Assembly (NCBI GenBank): GCA_965203575.1
Contig: OZ241894.1
Coordinates: 2,914,001-2,978,000 of the forward strand
DNA length: 64,000 bases
Direction: 5' to 3'
DNA from: Aldehydirespirator sp965203575
GTDB lineage: Bacteria > Actinomycetota > Acidimicrobiia > Acidimicrobiales > Aldehydirespiratoraceae
Shown here: piece by piece, positions 56,085 to 64,000 of the stretch
How positions within the stretch are numbered: the first letter of the stretch is position 1
Layout: every line of letters begins with the position of its first letter
Notes under the pieces: generated by a model
Seen by the model: only the letters and a program-made list of their open reading frames with translations
Told to the model about the DNA's origin: nothing
Databases searched by the model: none
Translations under genes and position numbers: made by a program

Positions 56085-56990
56085 CTAAGCCAGTACGTCC
56101 GCGAGGCCGGTGGCGATGTCGGGGTGGGTGAACCGGAAGCCGCGGCGCACGAGCAATGCGGGCTCCACCCGGGCGCTGCTGTAGAGCAGGGCCTCGGTGA
56201 GTTCGCGGCCCAGGCGGGCCCACAGAGCCGGCTTGGGTGTGGGCAGCAGCGTGGGGCGGCGCAGGGCCCGCCCCAGAGCCGCAGTCAACTGGCGGTTGGT
56301 GACCGGCTCGGGTGCGGTGAGGTTCACCGGTCCCTCCACGTCGGCGGTCAGCAGCCAGAGCAGGGCCTCGACCTCGTCGCGCAGTGTGATCCAGCTCATC
56401 CACTGCCGGCCGCTCCCGATCCGGCCCCCGAGGCCCAGCCTGAAGAAGGGGAGCATCTCGGCCAGCGCACCCCCCGACTGGCTCAGCACCACGCCGGTGC
56501 GGGGATGGGCGACCCGGATGCCAGCGTCGCGGGCCGGGTCCGCGGCCGTCTCCCAGTCTCGGCACACCTGGGCCAGGAAGTCGCGCCCGCCGCTTGACGA
56601 CTCGTCGAGGCGCTCGTCGCCCCGGTCGCCGTAGTAGCCGATGGCCGATGCGGACACCAGGACTGCGGGCGGCTGGTCGAGCCGGGCCAGCGCACCGGCC
56701 AGTAGCGCCGTGCCTTGCGTCCGGCTGTTCGCGATCCGCTGCTTCTGCTCGTCCGACCAGCGGCGCGCCGCGATGGGCTCGCCGGCAAGATGCACTACTG
56801 CGTCGATGCCCTCCAAGCCCGCCAGGTCGATCTCGCCCTGCGATGGATCCCACGTGATTGCGCTGGTGCCCGGTGGGTTGCTGGAGCGGGATGGCCTCAC
56901 CAGCCGCACCGTCTGATGGCCGTCGGCCTCCAGACGCTCGACGAGGGCACGGCCGATAAGTCCGGTGGAGCCTGTGACCGCTACGCGCAT
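56085..56990 (-). CDS. TIGR01777-type SDR family epimerase
   Basis: A 301-residue NAD(P)-dependent short-chain dehydrogenase-like protein. MRVAVTGSTGLIGRALVERL is the nucleotide-binding motif. AVVHLAGEPIAARRWSDEQK and ASAIGYYGDRGDERLDESS (the YYG variant of YxxxK) are typical of TIGR01777 proteins, as is the C-terminal RRGFRFTHPDIATGLADVL (DUF1731). The substrate is not known for the family. It is divergent from the LapA-like gene. Confidence 0.9.
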   Translation of the reverse strand: MRVAVTGSTGLIGRALVERLEADGHQTVRLVRPSRSSNPPGTSAITWDPSQGEIDLAGLEGIDAVVHLAGEPIAARRWSDEQKQRIANSRTQGTALLAGALARLDQPPAVLVSASAIGYYGDRGDERLDESSSGGRDFLAQVCRDWETAADPARDAGIRVAHPRTGVVLSQSGGALAEMLPFFRLGLGGRIGSGRQWMSWITLRDEVEALLWLLTADVEGPVNLTAPEPVTNRQLTAALGRALRRPTLLPTPKPALWARLGRELTEALLYSSARVEPALLVRRGFRFTHPDIATGLADVLA

Positions 56991-57052
56991 AGTTCTTCCA
57001 TGATCGTTGGTCTAGCATCGCCGCGGCCCGGCCGGAGAGATTGAGGGCTGAC

Positions 57053-57376
57053 GTGGATGAAGACCTGACACCCCCGGACGCTGAACCCTTCGACCCAGGA
57101 TCATTCGGTGCCTCCGACACCGGCGGCCGCGGCGCCAAGCCTGCGGTGCGGAAGTGGTCGGTCCGGCCCGGGGTGGTCCTGGCCCTGCTGGTTGCGGCGG
57201 CCCTGATCGTCTTCGTTGTCCAGAACGACCGCGAGGTGCCGGTCACCTGGTGGTTCGTCGAGGTGAACGGCCCTCTATGGGCGGTGATCATCGTGGCCGC
57301 GGTAGCCGGAGCGGTGCTGGCCGAGGTTCTCGGCTGGGTGGTCGGCCGTCGCCGTCGCCGCCGCCGCAAATCGTGA
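57053..57376 (+). CDS. LapA-domain (DUF1049) membrane protein
   Basis: A 107-residue protein taken from GTG 57053. An acidic N-terminus (DEDLTPPDAEPFDP) is followed by VVLALLVAAALIVFVVQNDR and LWAVIIVAAVAGAVLAEVLG, the two membrane helices of the LapA domain, with QNDREVPVTWWF between them. The end is basic (RRRRRRRKS). LapA is linked to envelope assembly in E. coli, but the actinobacterial role is unknown. Its stop overlaps the next GTG by 4 bases (GTGA). Confidence 0.82.
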   Translation: MDEDLTPPDAEPFDPGSFGASDTGGRGAKPAVRKWSVRPGVVLALLVAAALIVFVVQNDREVPVTWWFVEVNGPLWAVIIVAAVAGAVLAEVLGWVVGRRRRRRRKS

Positions 57377-57474
57377 GCACGCGCGGGCTGATATTCGCCG
57401 CGCTGTTGTGCGGTCTCGCCATTCTGGCGGCCTCGGCCTTCCAGGTGCTGTCGGGCAGATTCGGCTGGTTCTGA
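57373..57474 (+). CDS. Very small membrane protein coupled to the LapA-like gene
   Basis: A 33-residue frame from GTG 57373 to TGA 57474. The sequence VSTRGLIFAALLCGLAILAA followed by SAFQVLSGRFGWF is one membrane helix with a basic inside end. The GTGA overlap with the upstream gene supports translation. Function unknown. Confidence 0.5.
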   Translation: MSTRGLIFAALLCGLAILAASAFQVLSGRFGWF

Positions 57475-57519
57475 AGACGGTAGGAACCGGTAGGGTCGCG
57501 CCATCACCCGGGAGGCCTT

Positions 57520-58929
57520 GTGAGCGACGCAGCACACGACGTGATCGTCATCGGCGGCGGGCCGGGCGGCTATGCCGCGGCCCTGTACGGCGCCAGCGCG
57601 GGCCTCGACGTCGCGGTGGTCGAGAAGAGCAAGGTGGGGGGCACCTGCCTGCACGTCGGCTGCATACCGGCCAAGGAGCTCCTCGAGGCGGCCTCGGTGT
57701 ACCGCACGGTGGCGAGGGCGGCCGAGTTCGGGGTGGGCGCCGGCGAGCCCAGCCTCGACTGGTCAACTGTGCTGGACCGCAAGCAGCAGGTCATCGACAA
57801 GATGATGGCCGGGCTGTCGTCGGTGCTGGGACAGCGCAAGGTGACGATCTATGGGGGCGTCGGCGCCCTCGGCCCGTCCGGCACGGTTCTGGCGACCGGG
57901 GCTGACGGCTCCGAGCACACGCTGTCCGGAGGTTCGATCATCCTGGCCTCGGGGTCGACTCCCCGGACCATCGGGGGCTTCGACGTTGACGGCGCGCTGG
58001 TGGTGACTTCCGACGAGCTGTTCTCGATCGGCAGGCTGCCGGCGGAGGCCGCGGTCATCGGTGGCGGCGCCATCGGCTGCGAATTCGCGTCGATGATGGG
58101 CGACTTGGGAACCAAGGTCACCGTTCTGGAGGCCCTTCCCGACATCCTGACCGGCTGCGATGTCGAGGTGTCCAAGGTAGTGAGGCGGTCGTTCCGCAAG
58201 CGGGGAATCGAGGTGCACACCGGCGTGACGGTGCACGGCCACGAACCCCGCCCGGACCGCTCCGGCACGGTGGTCTCCTTCGGCGAGGGCAAGCAGGTCG
58301 ACGTTGAGATGGTCGTGGTGGCGGTGGGCCGACGGCCCCGCACGGAGAACCTGGGACTCGACGCAGCCGGAGTGGAGCTGGACGACCGCGGCTTCGTGGC
58401 GGTCGACGGCCGCTGCCGCACGACCGCCGAGGGCGTGTGGGCCGTGGGCGACGTGGTCGACAGCCCGCAGCTGGCCCACACCGCCTTCGCCGAGGGCATG
58501 CTCGCCATCTGCGACATCCTGGGCGAAGACCCCGACCCGCTCGACTACCACGGCACGCCCTGGTGCATCTACTGCCACCCCGAGGTGGCCTTCGCCGGGC
58601 ACACCGAGCAGAGCGCGATCGACGCCGGATTCGACGTGGTGACCTCGATGCACCGCTACATGGCCAACGGCCGGGCCCAGATCCTGGGCGAGACCGAGGG
58701 CCTGGTGAAGGTGGTCGCCCAGAAACAGGCCGACGGCACCGGCGGCCGCATCCTCGGGGTTCACATGGCGGGGCCATGGGTGACCGAGCAGCTGGGCCAG
58801 GCCTATTTCGCGGTGAACTGGGAGGCGACGGTCGACGACGTCGCCCGTCTGATACAACCCCATCCGACCATGAGCGAGCTGTTCGGCGAGACGATCCTGT
58901 CGCTGACGGGTCGCTCGCTCCACGGCTGA
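57520..58929 (+). CDS. lpd: Dihydrolipoamide dehydrogenase (E3)
   Basis: A 469-residue FAD enzyme that reoxidises dihydrolipoyl groups of 2-oxo acid dehydrogenases with NAD. DVIVIGGGPGGYAAALYGAS binds FAD. GGTCLHVGCIPAKELLEAAS holds the redox cysteines 43 and 48. AAVIGGGAIGCEFASMMGDL binds NAD. WAVGDVVDSPQLAHTAFAEG is the second FAD contact. HPHTP-type His-Glu is seen as IQPHPTMSELFGETILSL. The E2 gene follows after 18 bases. Confidence 0.96.
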   Translation: MSDAAHDVIVIGGGPGGYAAALYGASAGLDVAVVEKSKVGGTCLHVGCIPAKELLEAASVYRTVARAAEFGVGAGEPSLDWSTVLDRKQQVIDKMMAGLSSVLGQRKVTIYGGVGALGPSGTVLATGADGSEHTLSGGSIILASGSTPRTIGGFDVDGALVVTSDELFSIGRLPAEAAVIGGGAIGCEFASMMGDLGTKVTVLEALPDILTGCDVEVSKVVRRSFRKRGIEVHTGVTVHGHEPRPDRSGTVVSFGEGKQVDVEMVVVAVGRRPRTENLGLDAAGVELDDRGFVAVDGRCRTTAEGVWAVGDVVDSPQLAHTAFAEGMLAICDILGEDPDPLDYHGTPWCIYCHPEVAFAGHTEQSAIDAGFDVVTSMHRYMANGRAQILGETEGLVKVVAQKQADGTGGRILGVHMAGPWVTEQLGQAYFAVNWEATVDDVARLIQPHPTMSELFGETILSLTGRSLHG

Positions 58930-58947
58930 CTGGCGGGAGGACTGCTG

Positions 58948-60408
58948 ATGGCCGACGTCATGATGCCGCAGTTGGGAGAGACCGTCACCGATGGGACGAT
59001 CACCCGATGGTTCAAGCAGGTAGGTGATGAGGTCGCCCTCGACGAGGCGCTCTTCGAGATCTCCACCGACAAGGTCGACACCGAGGTGCCGTCCCCGGTG
59101 GCGGGGGTGCTGTCGGAGATCCTCGCCAATGAGGGCGACCTTGTGGAGGTCGGGCAGGTCCTGGCCCGCGTCGGCGAGGCGGGAGACGCCCCGCCCTCCG
59201 AGCCGCCTGCGGCTGAGCCGGTGCAGGAAGTGGCCGAGCCGCCGTCTGCCCCCGACCCGCCGTCCGAAGTGGCCGAGCCGCCTGCGGCTGGGCCGGTGCA
59301 GGAAGTGGTGGAGCCGCCTGCCGCCCCCGACCCGCCGTCCGAAGCGGTTGAGACGCCAGCCGAGCCCGAGGAGCCGAAGTCCGCTGGAGCGTTCCGGGGG
59401 GCAGGGATCGTGCTGTCGCCGGTCGTGCGCCGCCTTATCAGCGAGAACAACCTCGATCCGTCCACGCTGACCGGCACCGGCCTCGGCGGCCGCATCACCC
59501 GGGCCGACGTCGAGCAGGCCATAAGGGCCCGCGCCTCGAGCGAGGGCGAGACAGCCGCCGAGGCGACGCAGACCGCATCGGTGGCCCAAGCCGATGCGCC
59601 AGCGGAGCCCCAGCCCCGGCCGGATGCTCCTTCTGAGCCGAAGCCCTCGCCCCGGCGCCGGCGATCGGCCGTGCCCGCGGTTGTGGTCAGCAGCGGCGAC
59701 AGCGTGGTGCCCCTCAACAACATCCGGCGGCGCACCGCGGAGCACATGGTGATGTCCAAGCAGACGTCGCCTCACGTCCTCACCGCCATAGAGGTCGACT
59801 ACGAGGGCGTGGAGAAGGTCCGCCGGGCCGCCAAGCAGGCGTGGAAGGCGGAGGAGGGCTTCAGCCTCACCTACCTGCCCTTCATCGCCAGGGCCGTGAT
59901 CGACGCCCTGCGCGACTATCCGCATCTCAATGCCAGCTTCGGAGGGGACGAGCTGGTGGTCCACGCCGGCGTCAATCTGGCCGTCGCAGTGGACATCGAC
60001 TTCCAGGGGCTGCTGGCTCCCGTGATCCACGGTGCCGAGGGCAAGCGCCTCCGCCAGATCGCCCGGGACATCGTGGATCTGGCCAACCGGGCCCGCAGCC
60101 GCAAGCTCGGACCCGACGACCTGGCCGGGGGCACGTTCACCCTCACCAACGCCGGCCAGTACGGGACGATGATGCAGTTCCCGATCATCAACCAGCCCCA
60201 GGTGGCCATCCTGAGCACCGATGGCGTGTCCCGCAAGCCGGTGGTGGTGACCGACACCTACGGCAACGAGTCGATCGCCATCCACTCGATGGGCGTGCTC
60301 GCCATGGCCTGGGACCACCGGGCGTTCGACGGCGCCTACGCCGCCGCGTTCCTCCACCGGACCAAGGAGATCATCGAGAGCCGCGACTGGGAGGCTGAGA
60401 TCCGCTGA
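58948..60408 (+). CDS. 2-oxo acid dehydrogenase E2, dihydrolipoyl acyltransferase
   Basis: A 486-residue E2 of the pyruvate or 2-oxoglutarate dehydrogenase complex. One lipoyl domain (residues 1-75) has FEISTDKVDTEVPSP with lipoyl Lys 42. A Pro/Glu linker with a duplicated 25-residue block follows. The E3-binding domain is VLSPVVRRLISENNLDPSTL near 150-185. The catalytic domain ends in AWDHRAFDGAYAAAFLHRTK with the active His and Asp. RRTAEHMVMSKQTSPHVLTA opens that domain. ATG 58948 has GGAGG upstream. With a homodimeric AceE in the window, pyruvate dehydrogenase E2 is the likely role. Confidence 0.93.
   Translation: MADVMMPQLGETVTDGTITRWFKQVGDEVALDEALFEISTDKVDTEVPSPVAGVLSEILANEGDLVEVGQVLARVGEAGDAPPSEPPAAEPVQEVAEPPSAPDPPSEVAEPPAAGPVQEVVEPPAAPDPPSEAVETPAEPEEPKSAGAFRGAGIVLSPVVRRLISENNLDPSTLTGTGLGGRITRADVEQAIRARASSEGETAAEATQTASVAQADAPAEPQPRPDAPSEPKPSPRRRRSAVPAVVVSSGDSVVPLNNIRRRTAEHMVMSKQTSPHVLTAIEVDYEGVEKVRRAAKQAWKAEEGFSLTYLPFIARAVIDALRDYPHLNASFGGDELVVHAGVNLAVAVDIDFQGLLAPVIHGAEGKRLRQIARDIVDLANRARSRKLGPDDLAGGTFTLTNAGQYGTMMQFPIINQPQVAILSTDGVSRKPVVVTDTYGNESIAIHSMGVLAMAWDHRAFDGAYAAAFLHRTKEIIESRDWEAEIR
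59206..59355. repeat. 75-bp tandem duplication in the E2 linker
   Basis: Two 75-base units starting CCTGCGGCTG at 59206 and 59281 encode duplicated PAAEPVQEV...PPSE blocks of the flexible linker between the lipoyl and E3-binding domains. Confidence 0.8.
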
Positions 60409-60419
60409 GCTCGTCGCTG

Positions 60420-62153
60420 GTGGCCGCTGACCGGCCCGTGCTGCGGATCCGCTGGCTCGGCCGTGTGGCCTACAACGATGCCCTGGAACTCCAACGCCGC
60501 CTTCACGGCCACTCCGCCGACGACCACCTTCTCCTGCTCGAGCATCCCCATGTGGTGACCCTGGGCCGCCGGGGCCGGCGCGAGCACCTGCTGGTCGACG
60601 TCGAAGCGCTGGGCGGCTCGGTGGTGGAGACCGACCGGGGTGGCGAGGTCACCTACCACGGGCCCGGGCAGCTGGTGGGCTATCCGATCCTCACCGTGCC
60701 CGGCCGGCGCGGCGGCGGGATGGCGGACACCGCCGCCTACGTGGGCGGCGTGGAGCAGCTGTTGATCGACGTCCTGGCCGACATGGGACTGGAGGCGGGA
60801 CGTCTCGAGCGTCACACCGGGGTGTGGGTCGACCCCGAGGGGCTGCGGCCCCGCAAGATCGCCGCCATCGGGGTGAGGCTGTCGCGGGCCCGCTCCATGC
60901 ACGGCTTCGCGCTCAACGTCGATCCCGACCTGGAGTGGTTCGCCCGGATCGTGCCCTGCGGGATCACCGGTCTGGGAGTGACCTCGCTGGCGGCTGAGGG
61001 CATCGACGTGTCGATGCGGGAAGTCGTGGACCTCGTGGCGCAGCGGGCTGCTGCGACATTGGGCCCGCACGGCCGCATCGACCGGGCTGATGTCGCCCAC
61101 CGGGTGGCTCCTGCCGACATGGCCCAGTTCACCCGGGACGCGGCCAACGGCTCTGCTGATGCCGGCACGGCGACGGACGGCAGCCAAGCGGCCGGAGCCG
61201 CGGCCGAGGGAGTGTCGCTCCGCCTGCTGGGCCGCCTGGAGGCTGCCCGGCTGGACGGCGAGAGCCATGAGCCGGTGCCGCTGCGGTCACGCAAGCCGGA
61301 GTGGATGCGGGTGCCGCTCAGCACCGGGCCGACGTTCCACGAGGTCCGCTCCACGCTGCGCGGCCTCGACCTGGTGACGGTGTGCGAGGAAGCCGGATGC
61401 CCCAACATCTCGGAGTGCTGGAACGACGGCACTGCGACCTTCATGATCCTCGGCGAGCGCTGCACCCGGGCCTGCGGCTTCTGCCTGGTCGACACCCGCC
61501 GCCCCGGCCCTGTGGACACAGAAGAGCCGGAGCGAGTGGCCACCGCCGCGGTCCGGATGGGCCTCGAGCATGTAGTCGTGACGATGGTGGCCCGCGATGA
61601 CCTGGTCGACGGGGGAGCGGCCGTCGTGGCGGAGACGGTGGCCGCGGTCCGGCGCCGCCTGCCCACCGCCCGTGTCGAGACGCTCATCAGCGACCTCGGC
61701 GGCGACGCCGACGCCCTCCAGACCGTGTTCGATGCCCGTCCCGACGTGCTCAACCACAACATCGAGACCGTGGCCCGGCTGCAGCGGGCCGTGCGACCGT
61801 CGGCCGGCTATGCCCGCAGCCTGGCCGTGCTGGCCAGGGCCAAGGCAGCGGGACTGACCACCAAGTCGTCGATCATCGCGGGCATGGGCGAGACCCACGG
61901 CGAGGTGGTCCAGACCCTCGCCGACCTGCACGCAGCCGGAACCGACATCGTGACCATCGGCCAGTACCTGCGGCCCAGCGCCCGCCATCTGCCGGTTGAT
62001 CGCTGGTGGCCGCCGGAGGCATTCGAGCGGTGGAAGGAGATCGGCGAGTCGATGGGCATCAGCCATGTCGAGGCCTCGCCCCTGACCCGTTCCAGCTACC
62101 ACGCCCGCCAAGCCGCCGACGCCGCCGTCGAGGCGAGCGCGGCACAAACCTAG
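60420..62153 (+). CDS. lipB-lipA: LipB-LipA fusion: octanoyltransferase plus lipoyl synthase
   Basis: A single 577-residue frame joins both steps of lipoate synthesis. Residues 1-230 are LipB: LLLLEHPHVVTLGRRGRREH, ETDRGGEVTYHGPGQLVGYP, RKIAAIGVRLSRARSMHGFA with the catalytic Lys, and IVPCGITGLGVTSL with catalytic Cys 180. An Ala/Gly-rich linker spans about 235-270. Residues 275-577 are LipA: auxiliary cluster cysteines in VCEEAGCPNISECWNDGTAT (from 322), radical-SAM cysteines in ERCTRACGFCLVDT (348, 352, 355), and a C-terminal SPLTRSSYHARQ. GTG 60420 starts 11 bases after E2. The enzyme lipoylates the E2 encoded just upstream. Confidence 0.94.
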   Translation: MAADRPVLRIRWLGRVAYNDALELQRRLHGHSADDHLLLLEHPHVVTLGRRGRREHLLVDVEALGGSVVETDRGGEVTYHGPGQLVGYPILTVPGRRGGGMADTAAYVGGVEQLLIDVLADMGLEAGRLERHTGVWVDPEGLRPRKIAAIGVRLSRARSMHGFALNVDPDLEWFARIVPCGITGLGVTSLAAEGIDVSMREVVDLVAQRAAATLGPHGRIDRADVAHRVAPADMAQFTRDAANGSADAGTATDGSQAAGAAAEGVSLRLLGRLEAARLDGESHEPVPLRSRKPEWMRVPLSTGPTFHEVRSTLRGLDLVTVCEEAGCPNISECWNDGTATFMILGERCTRACGFCLVDTRRPGPVDTEEPERVATAAVRMGLEHVVVTMVARDDLVDGGAAVVAETVAAVRRRLPTARVETLISDLGGDADALQTVFDARPDVLNHNIETVARLQRAVRPSAGYARSLAVLARAKAAGLTTKSSIIAGMGETHGEVVQTLADLHAAGTDIVTIGQYLRPSARHLPVDRWWPPEAFERWKEIGESMGISHVEASPLTRSSYHARQAADAAVEASAAQT

Positions 62154-62163
62154 GCTTACGGCC

Positions 62164-63267
62164 ATGTTCGCCAGTCGGCTGGGCAGGGCACGGGAACTGA
62201 TGGCCGAGCAGGGCGTGGACGTGCTGATGCTCTCGGTGGGTGCAGACCTGCCGTACTTCTGCGGCTACGAGGCCATGCCGCTGGAGCGTCTCACCATGCT
62301 GGTCGTGCCCCGCGACACCGGGGCCACCCTGGTCGTGCCCCGGATGGAGGCGCCGCGGGTGGTGGACCGTCCCGAAGTGTTCGGGATGAGGCCCTGGGAC
62401 GAGACCGAGGACCCGGTGGCCATCGTGGCCAGCCTGGCCGGACCGGCGTCCGTGGCCGCAGTCGGGGACCACATGTGGTCCCGGTTCCTGGTGGAGTTGA
62501 TGACGGCCATGCCGGGCGCGGCCTGGAGGCGCGGCTCGGATGTCACTGCTCCGATCCGCTCCGTGAAGACTGCCGATGAGATCGAGCGCCTGCGAGCCGC
62601 AGGAGCCGCGGTGGACAGGATCGCAGGCCGGCTCCAGCGGGGCGAGATCGAGCTGGTGGGGCGGACCGAAGCCGAGGTCTCGACCGAGTTGGGCCGCCAG
62701 ATAGTGGCTGAGGGCCATGACCGGGTGAACTTCGCCATCGTGGCTGCCGGCGCCAACGCGGCCAGCCCGCACCACGAGCCCGGACCGAGAGTGATCGGCA
62801 CCGACGAGGTCGTGCTGTGCGACTTCGGCGGCACGATGGTGGGCGACGACGGCGTGGGGTACTGCTCCGACATCACCCGCTGCGTGTACACCGGCGAGCC
62901 GCCGCTGGAGTTCGTCGAACTCTACGACGTGCTGTTCGAGGCACAGGCCGCTGGCGTGGGCGCAGTAGCGGTGGGCACCCCGGCCCAGGATGTGGACCGG
63001 GCGGCGCGCTCGATCATCGCCGCGGCGGGGTACGGCGAGTATTTCGTGCACCGCACCGGCCACGGGATCGGGACCGAGGCCCACGAGGACCCCTACATCG
63101 TGGAGGGCAACGCCCGGCCGCTGGCGGCCGGCAACGCCTTCTCGGTGGAGCCGGGGATCTACGTGCCCGGCTGGTGGGGGGCCCGCCTGGAGGACATCGT
63201 GGCCGCGTCGCCGGCCGGCCCCGACCCCCTCAACCGCGCCGACCACAACTTGGCCGTCGTCGCCTGA
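62164..63267 (+). CDS. M24-family metallopeptidase (Xaa-Pro aminopeptidase-like)
   Basis: A 367-residue pita-bread fold peptidase. The N-terminal creatinase-like domain includes LPYFCGYEAMPLERLTMLVV. Metal ligands lie in EVVLCDFGGTMVGDDGVGYC (D), YCSDITRCVY (D), HRTGHGIGTEAHEDPY (H), FSVEPGIYVPGWWGARLED (E) and the following E. It probably cleaves N-terminal Xaa-Pro dipeptides in the cytoplasm. It starts 11 bases after the LipB-LipA stop. Confidence 0.92.
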   Translation: MFASRLGRARELMAEQGVDVLMLSVGADLPYFCGYEAMPLERLTMLVVPRDTGATLVVPRMEAPRVVDRPEVFGMRPWDETEDPVAIVASLAGPASVAAVGDHMWSRFLVELMTAMPGAAWRRGSDVTAPIRSVKTADEIERLRAAGAAVDRIAGRLQRGEIELVGRTEAEVSTELGRQIVAEGHDRVNFAIVAAGANAASPHHEPGPRVIGTDEVVLCDFGGTMVGDDGVGYCSDITRCVYTGEPPLEFVELYDVLFEAQAAGVGAVAVGTPAQDVDRAARSIIAAAGYGEYFVHRTGHGIGTEAHEDPYIVEGNARPLAAGNAFSVEPGIYVPGWWGARLEDIVAASPAGPDPLNRADHNLAVVA

Positions 63268-63286
63268 CCGCGCCGCGGAGCCTCTG

Positions 63287-64000
63287 ATGGTCGAACTCGA
63301 CGCCGCCACGCTGCTGGTCGGCTGGGCCGCCGGCGGGTGGTTCTTCCTGTGGGTGACCACCCGCCGCCGCGAGGTCGGGCTCGGATACGGATGGCTGATG
63401 CGGGGAGTGTTCCTGGCGCTGGCCACCGGCTCTCTGGTCACCGCGCTGTTGGCCGAGCCGACCTGGAGCCGCGAGGCGGCCACCATGGTCTTCGTCTGCG
63501 TCGGGCTGATCGCGGGAGCGGTCTCGGTGGCGCGCCGGTCGGCGGGCGTGGCCGGCCAGCGGGCCCAGGTTGCCCGTCGATCGGCCCGGGTGGCGGAGAT
63601 GACCGGCATCGACCGGGCAGAGACCCGCTTCGATCCCGATGCGCCCGAGTTCCCTCCTGTGCTGGATCTGGTCGCGGCGGCGGCCGGCCTGCTCGCCGTC
63701 CTGCTGGGGGCGTTGGCGGCCGGGGGTCCGGCGGGGCTGGCCGTGGCCCGAACCCTGGTGGGGGCTCTGTTCATCGGGGCCGTGGTCGACGCCATGCTGC
63801 TGGGCCACTGGTATCTGGTGCAGCCCGGCCTGGCCCGCGGGCCGCTGCTGGAGATGCTGCGGGCCGCGGCCGTGCTGTGGCTGCCCGAGACGGTGGTGAT
63901 GCTGTGGCCCACCGGCATGGTGTCGGTGCTGAACGGAACCATCGACGACGGCTACAACGGCCTGCTCGGCTGGTTCTGGGTTGCCAGCGCGGTCATGACC
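63287..64000 (+). CDS. Multi-pass membrane protein, function unknown (3' end outside window)
   Basis: The frame runs from ATG 63287 to the right edge (238 codons, no stop). Hydrophobic segments at about residues 5-25, 40-60 and 70-85 (MVFVCVGLIAGAVSVA), then a charged loop near 88-118 (RSAGVAGQRAQVARRSARVA), then further helices (LVAAAAGLLAVLLGALAAGG, LVGALFIGAVVDAMLLGHWY). No family is recognised. It lies 19 bases after the M24 peptidase and may be in its transcript. Confidence 0.65.
   Translation, partial: MVELDAATLLVGWAAGGWFFLWVTTRRREVGLGYGWLMRGVFLALATGSLVTALLAEPTWSREAATMVFVCVGLIAGAVSVARRSAGVAGQRAQVARRSARVAEMTGIDRAETRFDPDAPEFPPVLDLVAAAAGLLAVLLGALAAGGPAGLAVARTLVGALFIGAVVDAMLLGHWYLVQPGLARGPLLEMLRAAAVLWLPETVVMLWPTGMVSVLNGTIDDGYNGLLGWFWVASAVMT

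Overview
The window is GC-rich, densely coded bacterial DNA and looks like an actinobacterium, most likely Acidimicrobiia. This is inferred from a nadD / LytR_C protein / rsfS cluster, a type II DAHP synthase, a homodimeric AceE, DUF2510 membrane proteins, an intein-bearing SufB and a PHO box of the actinobacterial direct-repeat type. No rRNA or tRNA gene and no CRISPR array was seen. Both ends cut through genes: murJ on the left and a membrane protein on the right.

Layout. 1-7.0 kb: murJ, proA, a MoxR ATPase with its VWA partner, and a sigma factor followed by DAHP synthase. 7.2-11.3 kb: nadD, LytR_C protein, rsfS, then class I fumarase facing them. 11.3-17.8 kb: small accessory genes, including a UGSC-family selenoprotein whose selenocysteine codon is an in-frame TGA. 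17.9-29.8 kb: the suf operon (sufB with a 407-residue intein, sufD, Rieske ferredoxin, sufC), split between sufB and sufD by a 6 kb four-gene cassette on the opposite strand (Zn-ribbon DNA methylase, ParB-like protein, SNF2 helicase, DUF3883 nuclease-like protein) that looks like a phage-defence module. 29.8-36.5 kb: pterin genes, a frameshifted UvrD2-like helicase, a lone HicB-like protein and two DUF2510 membrane paralogues. 36.6-39.1 kb: a second iron-sulfur block (a second sufC, sufS, sufU). 39.2-42.1 kb: acyl-CoA dehydrogenase, a small membrane protein, a structured non-coding interval and a hydrolase.

42.1-48.4 kb is a complete phosphate operon (pstS-pstC-pstA-pstB-phoU-phoR) with a four-copy PHO box upstream. 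Next to it, 48.4-53.6 kb is a tightly coupled operon of aceE, an HhH-GPD protein and two tandem thioredoxin-like lipoproteins. Each lipoprotein carries an in-frame TGA at the first active-site position (W-A-P-H-U-P-x-C) followed by a hairpin at the spacing of a bacterial SECIS. With the UGSC gene this makes three probable selenoproteins, and gene callers would split all three. 53.7-57.5 kb holds rnhA, a DUF4143 ATPase preceded by 23-bp direct repeats, an RHH-type protein, an SDR epimerase and LapA-like membrane proteins. 57.5-63.3 kb holds lpd, a lipoyl acyltransferase (E2), a LipB-LipA fusion and an M24 peptidase.

How the genes work together. AceE, E2 and Lpd supply the pyruvate dehydrogenase complex, and LipB-LipA lipoylates it. 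LipA and fumarase need Fe-S clusters, which the two suf blocks would build. The phosphate operon and the redox lipoproteins share an intergenic control region.
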